From contig NZ_CP041402.1 in assembly GCF_007018905.1 (NCBI RefSeq), positions 3,150,001-3,214,000 of the forward strand: a stretch of DNA of 64,000 nt, written 5' to 3'. The notes beneath the pieces were generated by a model, which was given only the letters and a program-made list of their open reading frames with translations, did not search any database and was not told the origin of the DNA. Position numbers and translations under genes: made by a program. This stretch comes from Tardiphaga sp. vice304 (GTDB lineage: Bacteria > Pseudomonadota > Alphaproteobacteria > Rhizobiales > Xanthobacteraceae). The stretch's first letter is position 1. The number at the start of each line of letters is the position of its first letter. Shown piece by piece: positions 54,549-64,000 of the stretch.

Positions 54549-54704
54549 ATGCAGGATGATGCGCCCACTCTGCGATAGCGCACGGTATGTCGCGGCAGAC
54601 GCCCTTCCGTTGCCGTATTCGCCGTGTTAACCGGGATCATTGCGAGCGGCCGCAACGACTTATCGATACACTGTCGCAAGCCTGATTGCCGATTGAGCCG
54701 CAGA

Positions 54705-55622
54705 ATGTTTCGATTCCTGACCCTTGCCGGACTGGCCACCTTGCTGGCCGCGACGTCGTTGACGCAGGCGCCGCCGGCGCAGGCGCAGCTCGGCAATCTG
54801 TTCAACGATCTGATTCCGCGGCCGCCCGGCAACGTGCCGCGCGGCCAGCCGCAGCCGCAGTTCGACGACGAAGAGGAAGTGCCCGAGTTGCCGCAGGGCC
54901 GGTTGCTGCCGACACGGCCGGGGCAGGGCGTGCCGCCTCCCGGCGCCGTGCAGTCGCAGCCTTTGGCGCCGCCGCCGGCCACCACCGTGATTCCCCAGAA
55001 CGTGCCGCCCGGCGCCGCATCCGCGCCGCAGCCCGGCATCGCCAATGCGCCGCCGGCCGCGGCTCCCGCGCCGGGCGCTGTGCCCCCCGGTGCGCTGCCG
55101 CGCGGCGCCAAGCAGGCGCCTGCGCCGGCCGCGACGCTGCAGCCCGGCGACGAAGTGGTCGCCGAGCCGCCGGCGCAGAAGATCGTCAACAAGAAGGCGG
55201 TGTTTCAGGGCCTCGACAAGATCACCGGCCGGATCATCAATTTCGACGCCGACATCGGCGAGACCGTGCAGTTCGGCGCGCTGCGGGTGAAGACCGACGC
55301 CTGCTACACCCGCCCGGCGACCGAGGCCGCCAATACCGACGCCTTCGTCGAGGTCGATGAGATCACGCTGCAGGGCGAGGTGAAGCGGATTTTCTCCGGC
55401 TGGATGTTTGCCGCCAGTCCCGGCCTGCACGGCGTCGAGCATCCGATCTATGACGTCTGGCTGAGCGACTGCAAGAATCCCGAAGCCACGTTGGCCACCG
55501 CCGCGCCGGAAGCCCCGAAGCCGGTCGCTCCGCAGAAGCGTGCCCCGCCAAAGCAGGCACCGCGCCCGCAGCCGGTGCAGCAGCAGCCGCTGCCGGGACC
55601 GGCTTTCCCGCAGTTCAGGTAG
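54705..55622 (+). CDS. DUF2155 domain protein, exported
   Basis: A 305-aa protein from ATG 54705, after a signal peptide (MFRFLTLAGLATLLAATSLTQAPPAQAQ). A long Pro/Ala/Gln linker (about 36-155), then a DUF2155 domain with KKAVFQGLDKITGRIINFDADIGETVQFGALRVKTDACYTRPATEA, VDEITLQGEVKRIFSGWMFAASPGLHGVEHPIYDVWLSDCK (two Cys), then a Pro/Gln-rich tail. It is a conserved alphaproteobacterial periplasmic protein of unknown function, always near NDUFA12 and aat. Confidence 0.88.
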   Translation: MFRFLTLAGLATLLAATSLTQAPPAQAQLGNLFNDLIPRPPGNVPRGQPQPQFDDEEEVPELPQGRLLPTRPGQGVPPPGAVQSQPLAPPPATTVIPQNVPPGAASAPQPGIANAPPAAAPAPGAVPPGALPRGAKQAPAPAATLQPGDEVVAEPPAQKIVNKKAVFQGLDKITGRIINFDADIGETVQFGALRVKTDACYTRPATEAANTDAFVEVDEITLQGEVKRIFSGWMFAASPGLHGVEHPIYDVWLSDCKNPEATLATAAPEAPKPVAPQKRAPPKQAPRPQPVQQQPLPGPAFPQFR

Positions 55623-55640
55623 CCTTTCAACAGCACAGCG

Positions 55641-55677
55641 ACAGGGGGCGGTTATCCGACTAATAACCGCCCCCTGT
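55641..55677. terminator. Hairpin between convergent DUF2155 and aat genes
   Basis: A perfect 15-bp stem ACAGGGGGCGGTTAT / ATAACCGCCCCCTGT with a 7-nt loop; no T-run. Probably a bidirectional terminator. Confidence 0.8.
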
Positions 55678-55702
55678 TCGCATCCTCAAAGTGTTGAAAG
55701 CT

Positions 55703-56389
55703 TCAGGCCGCATCCTTGCGGGCGATGATTTGCAGCATCACGCTGCCTTTCATGGGAAACGCCACCGGCAGTTTGTCGAATTCCGCGATGCCGTCGAGTG
55801 CGGCGTCGAGCAATTGCCGGTAACGCCGCCGCGGCACTTCGGTGGCGCCGAAGCTGCGCAGGTGCTCGGTGACATATTGCGTGTCGAGCAGCTTGAAGCC
55901 GCCCGCGATCAGCCGCGCGACCAGATGCACCAAAGCCACTTTCGAGGCGTCGCGGGCGTGGTGGAACATGCTTTCGCCGAAAAACGCGCGGCCGAGACTG
56001 ACGCCGTACAGCCCGCCGACCAGCTCGTCATTTTCCCAGACCTCGACGCTGTGGGCATGCCCCATGCCATGCAGTGCCGTGTAGAGGTCGCGGATCCGCT
56101 GGTTGATCCAGGTGTCGTCACGGCCGGGTTTTGGCGCGGCGCATTCCGCGATCACCCGCTTGAAGGCGGTGTTGACGGTGACGGTATAGACGTCCGAGCG
56201 CACCGTGCGGGCGAGCCGCGAGGCGACGCGAAAATCGTCCAGTGGAATCACGCCGCGCTCTTCCGGCTCGACCCAGAACAGGCCGGGATCGTCGGCGCTT
56301 TCCGACATCGGAAAAATGCCGCAGGCATAGGCCCGCAGCAGCAAGTCGGGCGTGACTTCGGAAGAGGCGGTATCGCGCGAGCTCATCAT
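55703..56389 (-). CDS. aat: Leucyl/phenylalanyl-tRNA--protein transferase
   Basis: A 228-aa enzyme of the N-degron pathway that adds Leu or Phe to proteins starting with Lys or Arg. Family blocks: [87 protein letters not shown] and [15 protein letters not shown] at 56389 (or 56386). Length typical. Followed upstream by the signalling operon rather than accC, the usual neighbour. Confidence 0.96.
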   Translation of the reverse strand: MMSSRDTASSEVTPDLLLRAYACGIFPMSESADDPGLFWVEPEERGVIPLDDFRVASRLARTVRSDVYTVTVNTAFKRVIAECAAPKPGRDDTWINQRIRDLYTALHGMGHAHSVEVWENDELVGGLYGVSLGRAFFGESMFHHARDASKVALVHLVARLIAGGFKLLDTQYVTEHLRSFGATEVPRRRYRQLLDAALDGIAEFDKLPVAFPMKGSVMLQIIARKDAA

Positions 56390-56426
56390 CGTACGATAGC
56401 AGGGCGGGGCCGCATAGGCGAGCCGC

Positions 56427-57521
56427 TTAGCCTGCCGCGCTCATTGGCGGTGCGACGGCCGGTTTGGAGACGGCACAGAACCGCAGGATGATGCGGGTGC
56501 CGCTGTGGTTGGGATCGCGCTCGACGGTGGCCTCGAGCTTGTTAGCCATCGCGCTGACGATGCGCTGGCCCATGCCGGTGGAGCGCGGATCGGCCTTGAC
56601 GTTGAGGCCGACGCCATCGTCGGTGATCGACAGTTCGAGCGCGTCGCCCTGGGCGGTCAGCACGACATGGATCGGTCCGGCGCCATCGGGATAGGCGTAT
56701 TTGACGGCGTTCATCACCAGCTCGTTGACGATGATGCCGATCGCCACCGCGCGATCGGGGTCGATCTCGACAGCCGTTGCCTTGAGCGTCAGGCGCGACA
56801 TCCGGTTGCCCTCGGCGGAGCGCCTGAGGTCTTCAAGCAAGGCTTCGAGATACTGGTTGAGCAGCACGCTCTTGAGGTCGTGAGACGTATAGAGCCGGCG
56901 ATGCACCTGGGCCACGGCGGCGACGCGGCCCATCGCATTGGTCAGCGCCGCCTTGACGTGTTCGTCGCCCGACGAATTGGCCTGCAGATGCAGCAGCGAT
57001 GCGATGATCTGCAGCGAATTGCCGACGCGATGGTTGACCTCGCGCAGTAGCATTTCGCGCTCGGCGGCGAGCGCGGCGTAGCGATCGCGCGAGGCGTGGA
57101 CTTCGGCCTCGGCGTCGTCGCGCGCCTTCGAGATCATCGCCTGCTTGATGGCGGTGGTGCAGGCGACGTGCAGCAGCGGCACGAAATCACCCTGGGTGTC
57201 CTTAACGATGTAATCGACCGCACCGGCTTTCAGCGCGGTAATGGCGATCTTGGAATCCTGCGACGCGGTGACGAACACGACGGGCGGCGCGCCGAGGATG
57301 GCCTGGATCTGCGCCAGCGTCTCCAGACCGTCGAGCCCCGGCATGTACTGGTCGAGCGCGATCACGTCGATGCCACCCTGCCGGATCCGCGCCAGACCGG
57401 CTTCGCCATTGTCGCAATGCTCGACGGTAAAGCCCTGGCGCGTCAGGCCACGCTGCACCAGCCGGGCCAGACCGGCGTCGTCGTCGATATAGAGCAGCGT
57501 GGGGGCAGGCTTCGATGTCAT
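56427..57521 (-). CDS. Response regulator-histidine kinase (HisKA_2/HWE type) fusion
   Basis: A 364-aa protein. N-terminal receiver at about 5-120 ([14 protein letters not shown], phospho-Asp in [14 protein letters not shown], Lys in YIVKDTQGD). A linker coiled coil follows, then a HisKA_2 kinase domain with His in [20 protein letters not shown], then ATPase motifs [23 protein letters not shown] and [10 protein letters not shown]. It can receive a phosphate and act as a kinase, a typical phosphorelay or general-stress sensor. Its ATG overlaps the preceding regulator's stop by four bases. Confidence 0.9.
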   Translation of the reverse strand: MTSKPAPTLLYIDDDAGLARLVQRGLTRQGFTVEHCDNGEAGLARIRQGGIDVIALDQYMPGLDGLETLAQIQAILGAPPVVFVTASQDSKIAITALKAGAVDYIVKDTQGDFVPLLHVACTTAIKQAMISKARDDAEAEVHASRDRYAALAAEREMLLREVNHRVGNSLQIIASLLHLQANSSGDEHVKAALTNAMGRVAAVAQVHRRLYTSHDLKSVLLNQYLEALLEDLRRSAEGNRMSRLTLKATAVEIDPDRAVAIGIIVNELVMNAVKYAYPDGAGPIHVVLTAQGDALELSITDDGVGLNVKADPRSTGMGQRIVSAMANKLEATVERDPNHSGTRIILRFCAVSKPAVAPPMSAAG

Positions 57522-57958
57522 GAGTTGGCTTGCGGTACCTGAATTACGGAGAAGAACAGCCCGAGCTGACGAATCGCGTTGGCGAAGCTTTCGTAGTTCA
57601 CCGGCTTGGTGATGTAGACGTTACAACCAAGTTCGTAGCAACGCTTGATCTCTTGGGCGTCGTCGGTGGTGGTGAGCACCACGACCGGCGCACATTTCAG
57701 CAGGTTGCTTTCCTTGACCTTGCGCAGGATGTCGATGCCCGTCATGTCGGGCAGATTGAGGTCGAGCAGGATCAGCAGCGCCTCGCCCTTGTGGTCCTCG
57801 CCGCCGGCATCCTTGCCGAACAGGTAGGCCAGCGCATCTGTACCGTTGGTGAACGGAATGATTTCGTTGTTGACGCCGGAGCGCCGGATGTTGCGTTCGA
57901 TCAGGCGGGCGTGGCCCTCGTCATCCTCGATCATGATGATGGTGACTGGCTTGCTCAT
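57518..57958 (-). CDS. Single-domain response regulator (Rcp1/CheY type)
   Basis: A 146-aa receiver. ATG 57958 overlaps the upstream kinase's TGA (ATGA). Motifs: TIIMIEDDEGHARLIERNIRRSG, phospho-Asp in LILLDLNLPDMTGIDILRKVKE, VVLTTTDDAQEIKRCYELGCNVYITKPVNYESF with conserved Lys. The long alpha1-beta2 insertion (FGKDAGGEDHKGEA) is typical of phytochrome-associated Rcp1 regulators. No output domain, so it passes phosphate on. Confidence 0.93.
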   Translation of the reverse strand: MSKPVTIIMIEDDEGHARLIERNIRRSGVNNEIIPFTNGTDALAYLFGKDAGGEDHKGEALLILLDLNLPDMTGIDILRKVKESNLLKCAPVVVLTTTDDAQEIKRCYELGCNVYITKPVNYESFANAIRQLGLFFSVIQVPQANS

Positions 57959-59511
57959 GATTGCTTGTCCCGGTTCTTGCCCGTCCACTTCGCCGGAAGC
58001 GTAACGGTGAAATTGCTGCCATTGCCCAGTTCCGACGCCACCGACATGGTGCCGCCCATTCGCCGGACCAGAGCTCGGACATGGGCCAGACCGATACCCT
58101 GTCCCGGCTTGTCCTGTGTACCCGCCCGCCGGAAAAGATCAAAGATCCGCTGGTGGTCTTTCGGGTCGATGCCGCGCCCGTTGTCGATCACCTCGAAAAT
58201 CACAAAGCCCATCTTGCTGCGACCCTTGATCAGGATATCGCCGGGAATGCCGGGCCTGAGATATTTCAGCGCATTATCGATCAAATTGCCGAAAATCTGC
58301 TCCATTGCGAGGCGATCGCTGGTGATGTCGGGCAGCGGCTCGACGCGGATCGTCGTTTCGGTCTCTGCGGCCTGATGCGCAACGGTGGAGGCGATGTTCT
58401 CGATCAGTTCGCGGGTGTCGATCTTGACGGGCTTGAACTCGCGGCGGCCCTCGCGCGTCAGATTGAGGATGGCGCTGATCAGCCGGTCCATTTTGCCGAT
58501 CGACGACTTGATGAAGCCGAGCGCCTCGGTGAAGTCGGTTGATAGCTGCCTGTCCTGCTCGGCCAGCGCCGGCTCGGGCAATTCGCCATTGACGTCCGGC
58601 ACCAGCGGCGTGTCGTTGCCGAGTGTAGCAATGCGACGGAAGATGTCACCACGTAGTTCTTCGAGTTCGCTGGTGAAGCCCATGATGTTGACGAGTGGCG
58701 AGCGCAGGTCATGGCTGACGATGTAGGCGAAGCGCTGGATTTCCTCATTGGCCTCGATGAGATCTGCGGTGCGCTCCTGCACCGTGGTTTCCAGATTGAG
58801 GTTGTTCTCGCGCAGTTGCGCCTCGGCGTCATCGCGGGCGCGCGACGAGCGCTGGACCAGGAAGATCGACAGGCCGGCCAGCGCAATCACCAGGCCGGAG
58901 CCGGCGACGGTGACGATCGAGGCCAGTTGCTGGGTCTGGTCGGCGGTGCGGGTGCGCTCAAGGAAGAGTTTTTCTTCCACGGCGCGCATGGCCCGCGCGG
59001 TCTCGCCGATCGCCTGCACCGCGGCGCCGTTGCCGGTCTGCGGCAGCATGGCCACGGCGCTTGGCGTATCGTTCTGCTTGACGAGCCCAACGGCCTTTGC
59101 AAATTCCCCCATCCGCGCTTCGACTGCCGGGCGGAGTTTCTTCATGTTTTCGGTCTGCAGCGGATTGTCGTCGGTCAGCCTGGCCAGCTTGTCCAGCCCG
59201 GGAAGGATCGCCGCCACGGCCGTTTCGTGCTCGGTGAGGAAGTTCGCCTGTCCGTTCAGCAGAAATGCCCGGGCGGCGCTCTCGGCGCGGCGAATCTCCA
59301 GCAACAACGTCGCAAGCTGGTTCTCGACCTCGACGGTGTGGACGACCCAGCCGGAATCCTCCCGCGCCTGGTTGACCAGGATCACCGACGACGCGCTGAT
59401 CGCGACCAGCACGACGAAGCCGGCGGCCAACAGCAGAATCTGGCCGATCGAACGACGCCGGGCGCTTGCGGCGGTTCCCGGAACGGTTTTTTGCACTGAA
59501 GATTGAATCAA
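57955..59511 (-). CDS. CHASE3-domain sensor histidine kinase
   Basis: A 518-aa membrane kinase from TTG 59511, with GGGGGA upstream. TM1 at about 24-47, CHASE3 periplasmic domain at about 48-200, TM2 at about 200-220, a coiled coil (LRENNLNLETTVQERTADLIEANEEIQ), then the kinase with His in FAYIVSHDLRSPLVNIM, ATPase boxes NLIDNALKYLRPG, IDNGRGIDPKDHQRIFDLF and GQGIGLAHVRALV. It heads an operon with the single receiver and the receiver-kinase hybrid, with four-base overlaps at both joins. Confidence 0.92.
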   Translation of the reverse strand: MIQSSVQKTVPGTAASARRRSIGQILLLAAGFVVLVAISASSVILVNQAREDSGWVVHTVEVENQLATLLLEIRRAESAARAFLLNGQANFLTEHETAVAAILPGLDKLARLTDDNPLQTENMKKLRPAVEARMGEFAKAVGLVKQNDTPSAVAMLPQTGNGAAVQAIGETARAMRAVEEKLFLERTRTADQTQQLASIVTVAGSGLVIALAGLSIFLVQRSSRARDDAEAQLRENNLNLETTVQERTADLIEANEEIQRFAYIVSHDLRSPLVNIMGFTSELEELRGDIFRRIATLGNDTPLVPDVNGELPEPALAEQDRQLSTDFTEALGFIKSSIGKMDRLISAILNLTREGRREFKPVKIDTRELIENIASTVAHQAAETETTIRVEPLPDITSDRLAMEQIFGNLIDNALKYLRPGIPGDILIKGRSKMGFVIFEVIDNGRGIDPKDHQRIFDLFRRAGTQDKPGQGIGLAHVRALVRRMGGTMSVASELGNGSNFTVTLPAKWTGKNRDKQS

Positions 59512-59549
59512 GACGTCCCCCGCACCGGCAAGCTCCCGGGCAGCGCGTC

Positions 59550-59574
59550 AACGTCGAACTGCTTCATTGGTTCC
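59550..59574 (-). promoter_or_regulatory. Candidate sigma-EcfG (general stress) promoter
   Basis: GGAAC at 59574-59570, a 16-bp spacer, and CGTT at 59553-59550 on the minus strand, matching the alphaproteobacterial consensus GGAAC-N16/17-CGTT. Predicted leader about 30 nt to the kinase start at 59511. Confidence 0.55.
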
Positions 59575-59673
59575 GAAGGGCGTTCTGTCGGCATGGACAT
59601 GACAGTTTCAATATTGCGATGGATAGGAGGCATCTTATTACCAATTTTAGACATGACTTAACGCGGGAGCCGT

Positions 59674-61779
59674 ATGGAGACGTCAAAAGGGGCCAACATG
59701 CGCGTTCGTGTTCTATTTCTATCATGCGTTTCTGCGATGGCCGGCATCATCGCCATCGCTGCCACCGTCTTTCTTGTCCAGCAGTGGCGCGACTACCGGG
59801 ATTCGAGCGAAGCCGCTCATCTGGTTTCGGCCATGACCGCGCTGTTGCGGACCACAGAGCAGCTCGCTGTCAGCCGCGGTCCGGACAGTGCCGCCTTGCT
59901 GGCGGACGATCCGGCCAGCCCGGCCGCACTTGCGGCGATCGCCAAGGCCCGCGGCGTGCTCGCCGACGAAGTCACCGGCGCCCGTGCCGCCTTCCTTCTC
60001 GCGTCCTATCCGGAGCGCGACGTGGCGGTCGCCAATCTCGACCGATCGCGCCGCGATCTGGTGGCGATCTACGCCCGGCTGGACACCGCCTTCAAGCTGC
60101 CGCGCGCGCAGCGCGACCAAGCCCTGGCCCGGGAGTTCGTGCCGCGGATGCTCGAGCTGAACGAGCTCGTGGCCGGCATTGCCAACGGGCTCGAACGCAG
60201 CGCCAGCTCCGCGCATGGCGGCGTCGGCAGCCTGATCGAGATCGCGCGCCTGTCGTGGGACATGCGCGACGCGGCCGGCCGCCGCGCCAGCTTCTTCACC
60301 CGTGCTGCCGGCGGCAACAAGATGTTGATGGTCGCGGACATCCAGGGGGCTTCCGAACTGACCGGCGAGATCCGGCATGCCTGGGCCCGGCTGCAGGCGA
60401 CGGCTTCCCAGCTGGGCGAGAGCTCGCCGCTGGCAACGGCCATCAAGGACGCGGAAGCAAGGTTCTTCGGCGACACCGACAAGTTCATCGCCGACATGAC
60501 GGCAAAGGGCCTGGTCGGGACCTATTACGGCGTGGGTTTTCAGGACGTGCTGAAGCGTCTGGTCGGGCCGGCACAGTCCGCGCTCGCCGTGCGCGATGCC
60601 GCGATGCAGCAAGCTCTGGTGCTGGCCGAGACGGCGAAAACCGAAGCGCTGACGCGGCTGTCGATGGCGGCCTTGTTGCTCGTGGCGGTGGTCGTTCTGG
60701 TGATCGGTGTCACCGTGCTGTTCGACCGCCGCGTGGTGCAGCCGTTGGTCGGCATGACCGTCGCGATCACGCGGCTCGCCGAAGGCGACCGCGACGCTGA
60801 AGTGCCGGCGCGCGGCCGCCGCGACGAGATCGGGGCCATCGCCGGCGCACTGGAAACCTTGCGCCTCAATGCCATCGAGGCGGCGCGCCTCGAAGCCGAA
60901 CATCGGCTGCAGCAGCGGGCGCGCGAAGCGCGCGCTGCGCGAATCGAAGAATTGACACTGGACTTCGACACGGCCAGCAGCCAGGCGATCGACGGCGTCG
61001 GCGCCGCCGGCGAAGCCGTTCGTCGTGACGCCGAAGCCAGCTCGCGACTGGCCACCGGCACCTCGGCGCGTGCCACCAGCGTCGCGGCCGGCGCCGAAGA
61101 GGCTTCGGTCAATGTCGGGACCATCGCCAGCGCCGCCGAGGAAATGAGCGTCGCAGTGTCCGGCATCGCCGAGCGGCTGGAAACCTGCGCCGCCATTGCG
61201 GCCGACGCGGTGCGTGAAGTCGGCGACGCCGACCGGCGTATCGGCGGCCTCGACCTGGCGGTGAAGCGGATCGGCAGCATCATCAAGTTCATCCAGGACA
61301 TCGCCAGCCAGACCAACCTTTTGGCCCTCAATGCCACCATCGAAGCGGCGCGCGCCGGCGATGCGGGTAGGGGCTTTGCGGTCGTCGCCGGCGAGGTCAA
61401 GGCGCTGGCGACGCAGACCGCCAAGGCAACCGACGACATCACCGCGCAGATCGGTCATATCGAGATGGAAGCCGCCGCTGCCGTCGAGGCCATCAAGCTG
61501 ATCTCGGCGACCATCGGCCGGGTCGATGCGGTCACAGCGGATATCGCGGCGTCGGTGATCCAGCAGCGCCAGGCCACCAGCGAGATCGCGGCCAACGCGC
61601 AGCAGGCAGCCTCCGGCACCAAGGACGTCTCGGCCAATGTCGGTGCGGTCAGCACGGCCATGACGGAAGCCGAGGCCGCCGCGTTGCGCATGATCGCCAA
61701 GGCCGACGATCTTTCGGTCCGCAGCGGCGATCTCACCGAGCGTATCTCCAGCTTTCTGAGCAGCGTCCGCGCCGCCTGA
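59674..61779 (+). CDS. Methyl-accepting chemotaxis protein
   Basis: A 701-aa chemoreceptor. TM1 at about 14-36, a helical periplasmic domain at about 37-325, TM2 at about 328-350, HAMP at about 350-402, and a cytoplasmic signalling domain with the hairpin [26 protein letters not shown] and [25 protein letters not shown] precedes ATG 59674; a second ATG eight codons later has AAGGGG. The periplasmic domain is longer than the 4HB type. The ligand is unknown. Confidence 0.92.
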   Translation: METSKGANMRVRVLFLSCVSAMAGIIAIAATVFLVQQWRDYRDSSEAAHLVSAMTALLRTTEQLAVSRGPDSAALLADDPASPAALAAIAKARGVLADEVTGARAAFLLASYPERDVAVANLDRSRRDLVAIYARLDTAFKLPRAQRDQALAREFVPRMLELNELVAGIANGLERSASSAHGGVGSLIEIARLSWDMRDAAGRRASFFTRAAGGNKMLMVADIQGASELTGEIRHAWARLQATASQLGESSPLATAIKDAEARFFGDTDKFIADMTAKGLVGTYYGVGFQDVLKRLVGPAQSALAVRDAAMQQALVLAETAKTEALTRLSMAALLLVAVVVLVIGVTVLFDRRVVQPLVGMTVAITRLAEGDRDAEVPARGRRDEIGAIAGALETLRLNAIEAARLEAEHRLQQRAREARAARIEELTLDFDTASSQAIDGVGAAGEAVRRDAEASSRLATGTSARATSVAAGAEEASVNVGTIASAAEEMSVAVSGIAERLETCAAIAADAVREVGDADRRIGGLDLAVKRIGSIIKFIQDIASQTNLLALNATIEAARAGDAGRGFAVVAGEVKALATQTAKATDDITAQIGHIEMEAAAAVEAIKLISATIGRVDAVTADIAASVIQQRQATSEIAANAQQAASGTKDVSANVGAVSTAMTEAEAAALRMIAKADDLSVRSGDLTERISSFLSSVRAA

Positions 61780-61885
61780 CACGAAGGCGCGTCACGCAGG
61801 ATCGCGTGGCGCGTGACGATCCCCCGACGGCTCTGTCCGCATGCGTGCGCCAGCGCCGATCTCACTATCTTCTGAGGAACGACCC

Positions 61886-62848
61886 ATGACGATCAACCGC
61901 CGTGCCCTCCTGAAACTCTCCATGCTGGGAGCTGTTGCCGGCAATCTCGCGATACCTGCTGCGATGGCGCAGCCCGTCGTCGCCCCCGCCGCCAAGAAGC
62001 GCGCGCGCTGGATCTGCCTGGGCACCAAGGGCGGTCCGCGCGTCGGTCTCGGCCGGTCCAATCCGGCCAACGTCCTGATCGTCGATAACGTGCCTTACGT
62101 CGTCGATTGCGGTCCCGGCGTCAGCAAGCGTCTGGTCGAAGCCAAGGTGGCGCTGCCCGACGTGCGCTACGTGTTCGTGACCCATCTGCATTCCGACCAT
62201 GTGCTGGAATACGGCAACATGGTCTATGGCGGCTGGTCGGCCGGCCTCAATCACAAGGTCGAGGCGTTCGCGCCGGCCGGCATGGAAGCGCTGACCAAGG
62301 CCTATTGGGAAAGCATCAAGTTCGACGTCGATACCCGCATCATCGACGAGAGCAAGCCGGATCCGCGCAAGCTGCTGGTCGCCAAGGACATCGTCGAGAA
62401 CGGCCTGGTCATGAGCAACGACAAGGTCAAGGTGACCGCCTTCCGCACGCCGCATCCGCCGATCAACGACAACTTCGCCTATCGCTTCGAGACGCCGGAT
62501 GGCGTGATCGTCTACGCCTGCGACACCGCTTACAATCCGGGACTGGCGAAGTTCGCCGAGGGTGCGGATCTGCTGGTGCACGAGGCGCTCTACGTGCCGG
62601 GCGTCGATGCGATGGTTGCCCGCGTCAAGAATGCCGCGACGCTGAAGGAGCATCTGCTGGCGTCGCACACCACGACGGAAGATGTCGGTCGGATCGCCAA
62701 AGAGGCCGGCGTCAAGAAGCTGCTGATGACCCACTTCGTGCCGGGCGACGATCCGTCGATCACCGACGAAATGTGGGCGGAAGGCGCACGCAAGCACTAT
62801 TCAGGGCCGATCGTGGTCGGCCGCGATCTGATGGAAATCGAACTGTAA
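61886..62848 (+). CDS. Exported MBL-fold metallo-hydrolase
   Basis: A 320-aa protein from ATG 61886 after GAGGAAC. A Tat-like start (MTINRRALLKLSMLGAVAGNLAIPAAMAQP) suggests export. The fold has YVFVTHLHSDHVLEYGNM (HxHxDH), a later Asp in VIVYACDTAYNPGLAKFAEGADLLVHEALYV, and the final His in KKLLMTHFVPGDDPSIT. It resembles beta-lactamase-superfamily members such as RNase Z-like or arylsulfatase hydrolases. Substrate unknown. Terminator hairpin follows. Confidence 0.9.
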   Translation: MTINRRALLKLSMLGAVAGNLAIPAAMAQPVVAPAAKKRARWICLGTKGGPRVGLGRSNPANVLIVDNVPYVVDCGPGVSKRLVEAKVALPDVRYVFVTHLHSDHVLEYGNMVYGGWSAGLNHKVEAFAPAGMEALTKAYWESIKFDVDTRIIDESKPDPRKLLVAKDIVENGLVMSNDKVKVTAFRTPHPPINDNFAYRFETPDGVIVYACDTAYNPGLAKFAEGADLLVHEALYVPGVDAMVARVKNAATLKEHLLASHTTTEDVGRIAKEAGVKKLLMTHFVPGDDPSITDEMWAEGARKHYSGPIVVGRDLMEIEL

Positions 62849-62866
62849 AACGAACCGCCACGAAGT

Positions 62867-62890
62867 GGACGCGGGGCAACCCCCGCGTCC
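62867..62890. terminator. Hairpin between MBL and accC genes
   Basis: GGACGCGGGG / CCCCGCGTCC perfect 10-bp stem with CAAC loop, between convergent genes. No T-run. Confidence 0.75.
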
Positions 62891-62898
62891 GGAACGCA

Positions 62899-64000
<1,102 letters not shown>

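Noticed and set aside
59722..61782. A 686-codon minus-strand frame opposite the chemoreceptor
   Set aside because: Shadow of the HAMP/MCP gene; no domain or ribosome site.

Overview
The window is high-GC alphaproteobacterial chromosome, most likely from the Bradyrhizobium/Rhodopseudomonas/Tardiphaga group (Nitrobacteraceae). The reasons are the NDUFA12-DUF2155-aat-accC neighbourhood, a BA14K-family protein, a B12-dependent ribonucleotide reductase, several small secreted proteins of a Bradyrhizobium type, and rhizobial palindromic intergenic repeats. I see no rRNA, tRNA, CRISPR array, prophage or replication origin. Most of the window is housekeeping and transport genes. Accessory material is confined to one IS110-family insertion, one small lower-GC islet and several decayed genes.

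Layout. 1-10 kb: a membrane-protein N-terminus cut by the window edge, ribonuclease D, SelO, a VOC protein, a chemoreceptor, aspS and maeB. 10-24 kb: a large autotransporter; DoxX; a reductase-fold protein with a polysaccharide deacetylase; an exported glutathione peroxidase; an L,D-transpeptidase; CreA; a cluster of very small genes (52, 50 and 85 aa, with the latter two overlapping); an M20 deacylase; a BtuF-like protein; a GNAT; a PD-(D/E)XK-like protein. 24-37 kb: a DEAD-box helicase, two drug-efflux MFS genes, a frameshifted Sel1-repeat gene, an amidase, MEKHLA-serA, MOSC, truncated haemoglobin, a zinc metallopeptidase, a CPBP protease and a Bug-type binding protein. 37-45.6 kb: an amidase, the IS110 element, a methyltransferase, a lytic transglycosylase, a second Bug protein, then an islet holding an avidin-family gene and a broken TIR-domain gene between two repeat copies. 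45.6-54.5 kb: nrdJ with a long structured leader, decayed SDR, AraC and DJ-1/PfpI genes, EamA, a histidine kinase, BA14K and NDUFA12. 54.5-64 kb: DUF2155, aat, a three-gene signalling operon with ATGA overlaps behind a candidate stress (EcfG-type) promoter, a chemoreceptor, an exported metallo-hydrolase and the start of accC.

Strongest finding. The IS110 element (about 39472-40644) carries a readable bridge RNA in its left end. A target loop holds guides matching CCGCC-CT and CT-ACGGG, and a donor loop holds guides matching the element's own two ends (ATGGTTG-CT and CT-TGT). The guides point to the palindromic intergenic repeat the element sits in. An unoccupied perfect target lies at 45196-45207.

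Other notable points are a rhizavidin-like protein that keeps the biotin-contact residues, a nrdJ leader with two mutually exclusive stems, genes too small for usual annotation, and a recurring pattern of genes decayed by internal deletion.
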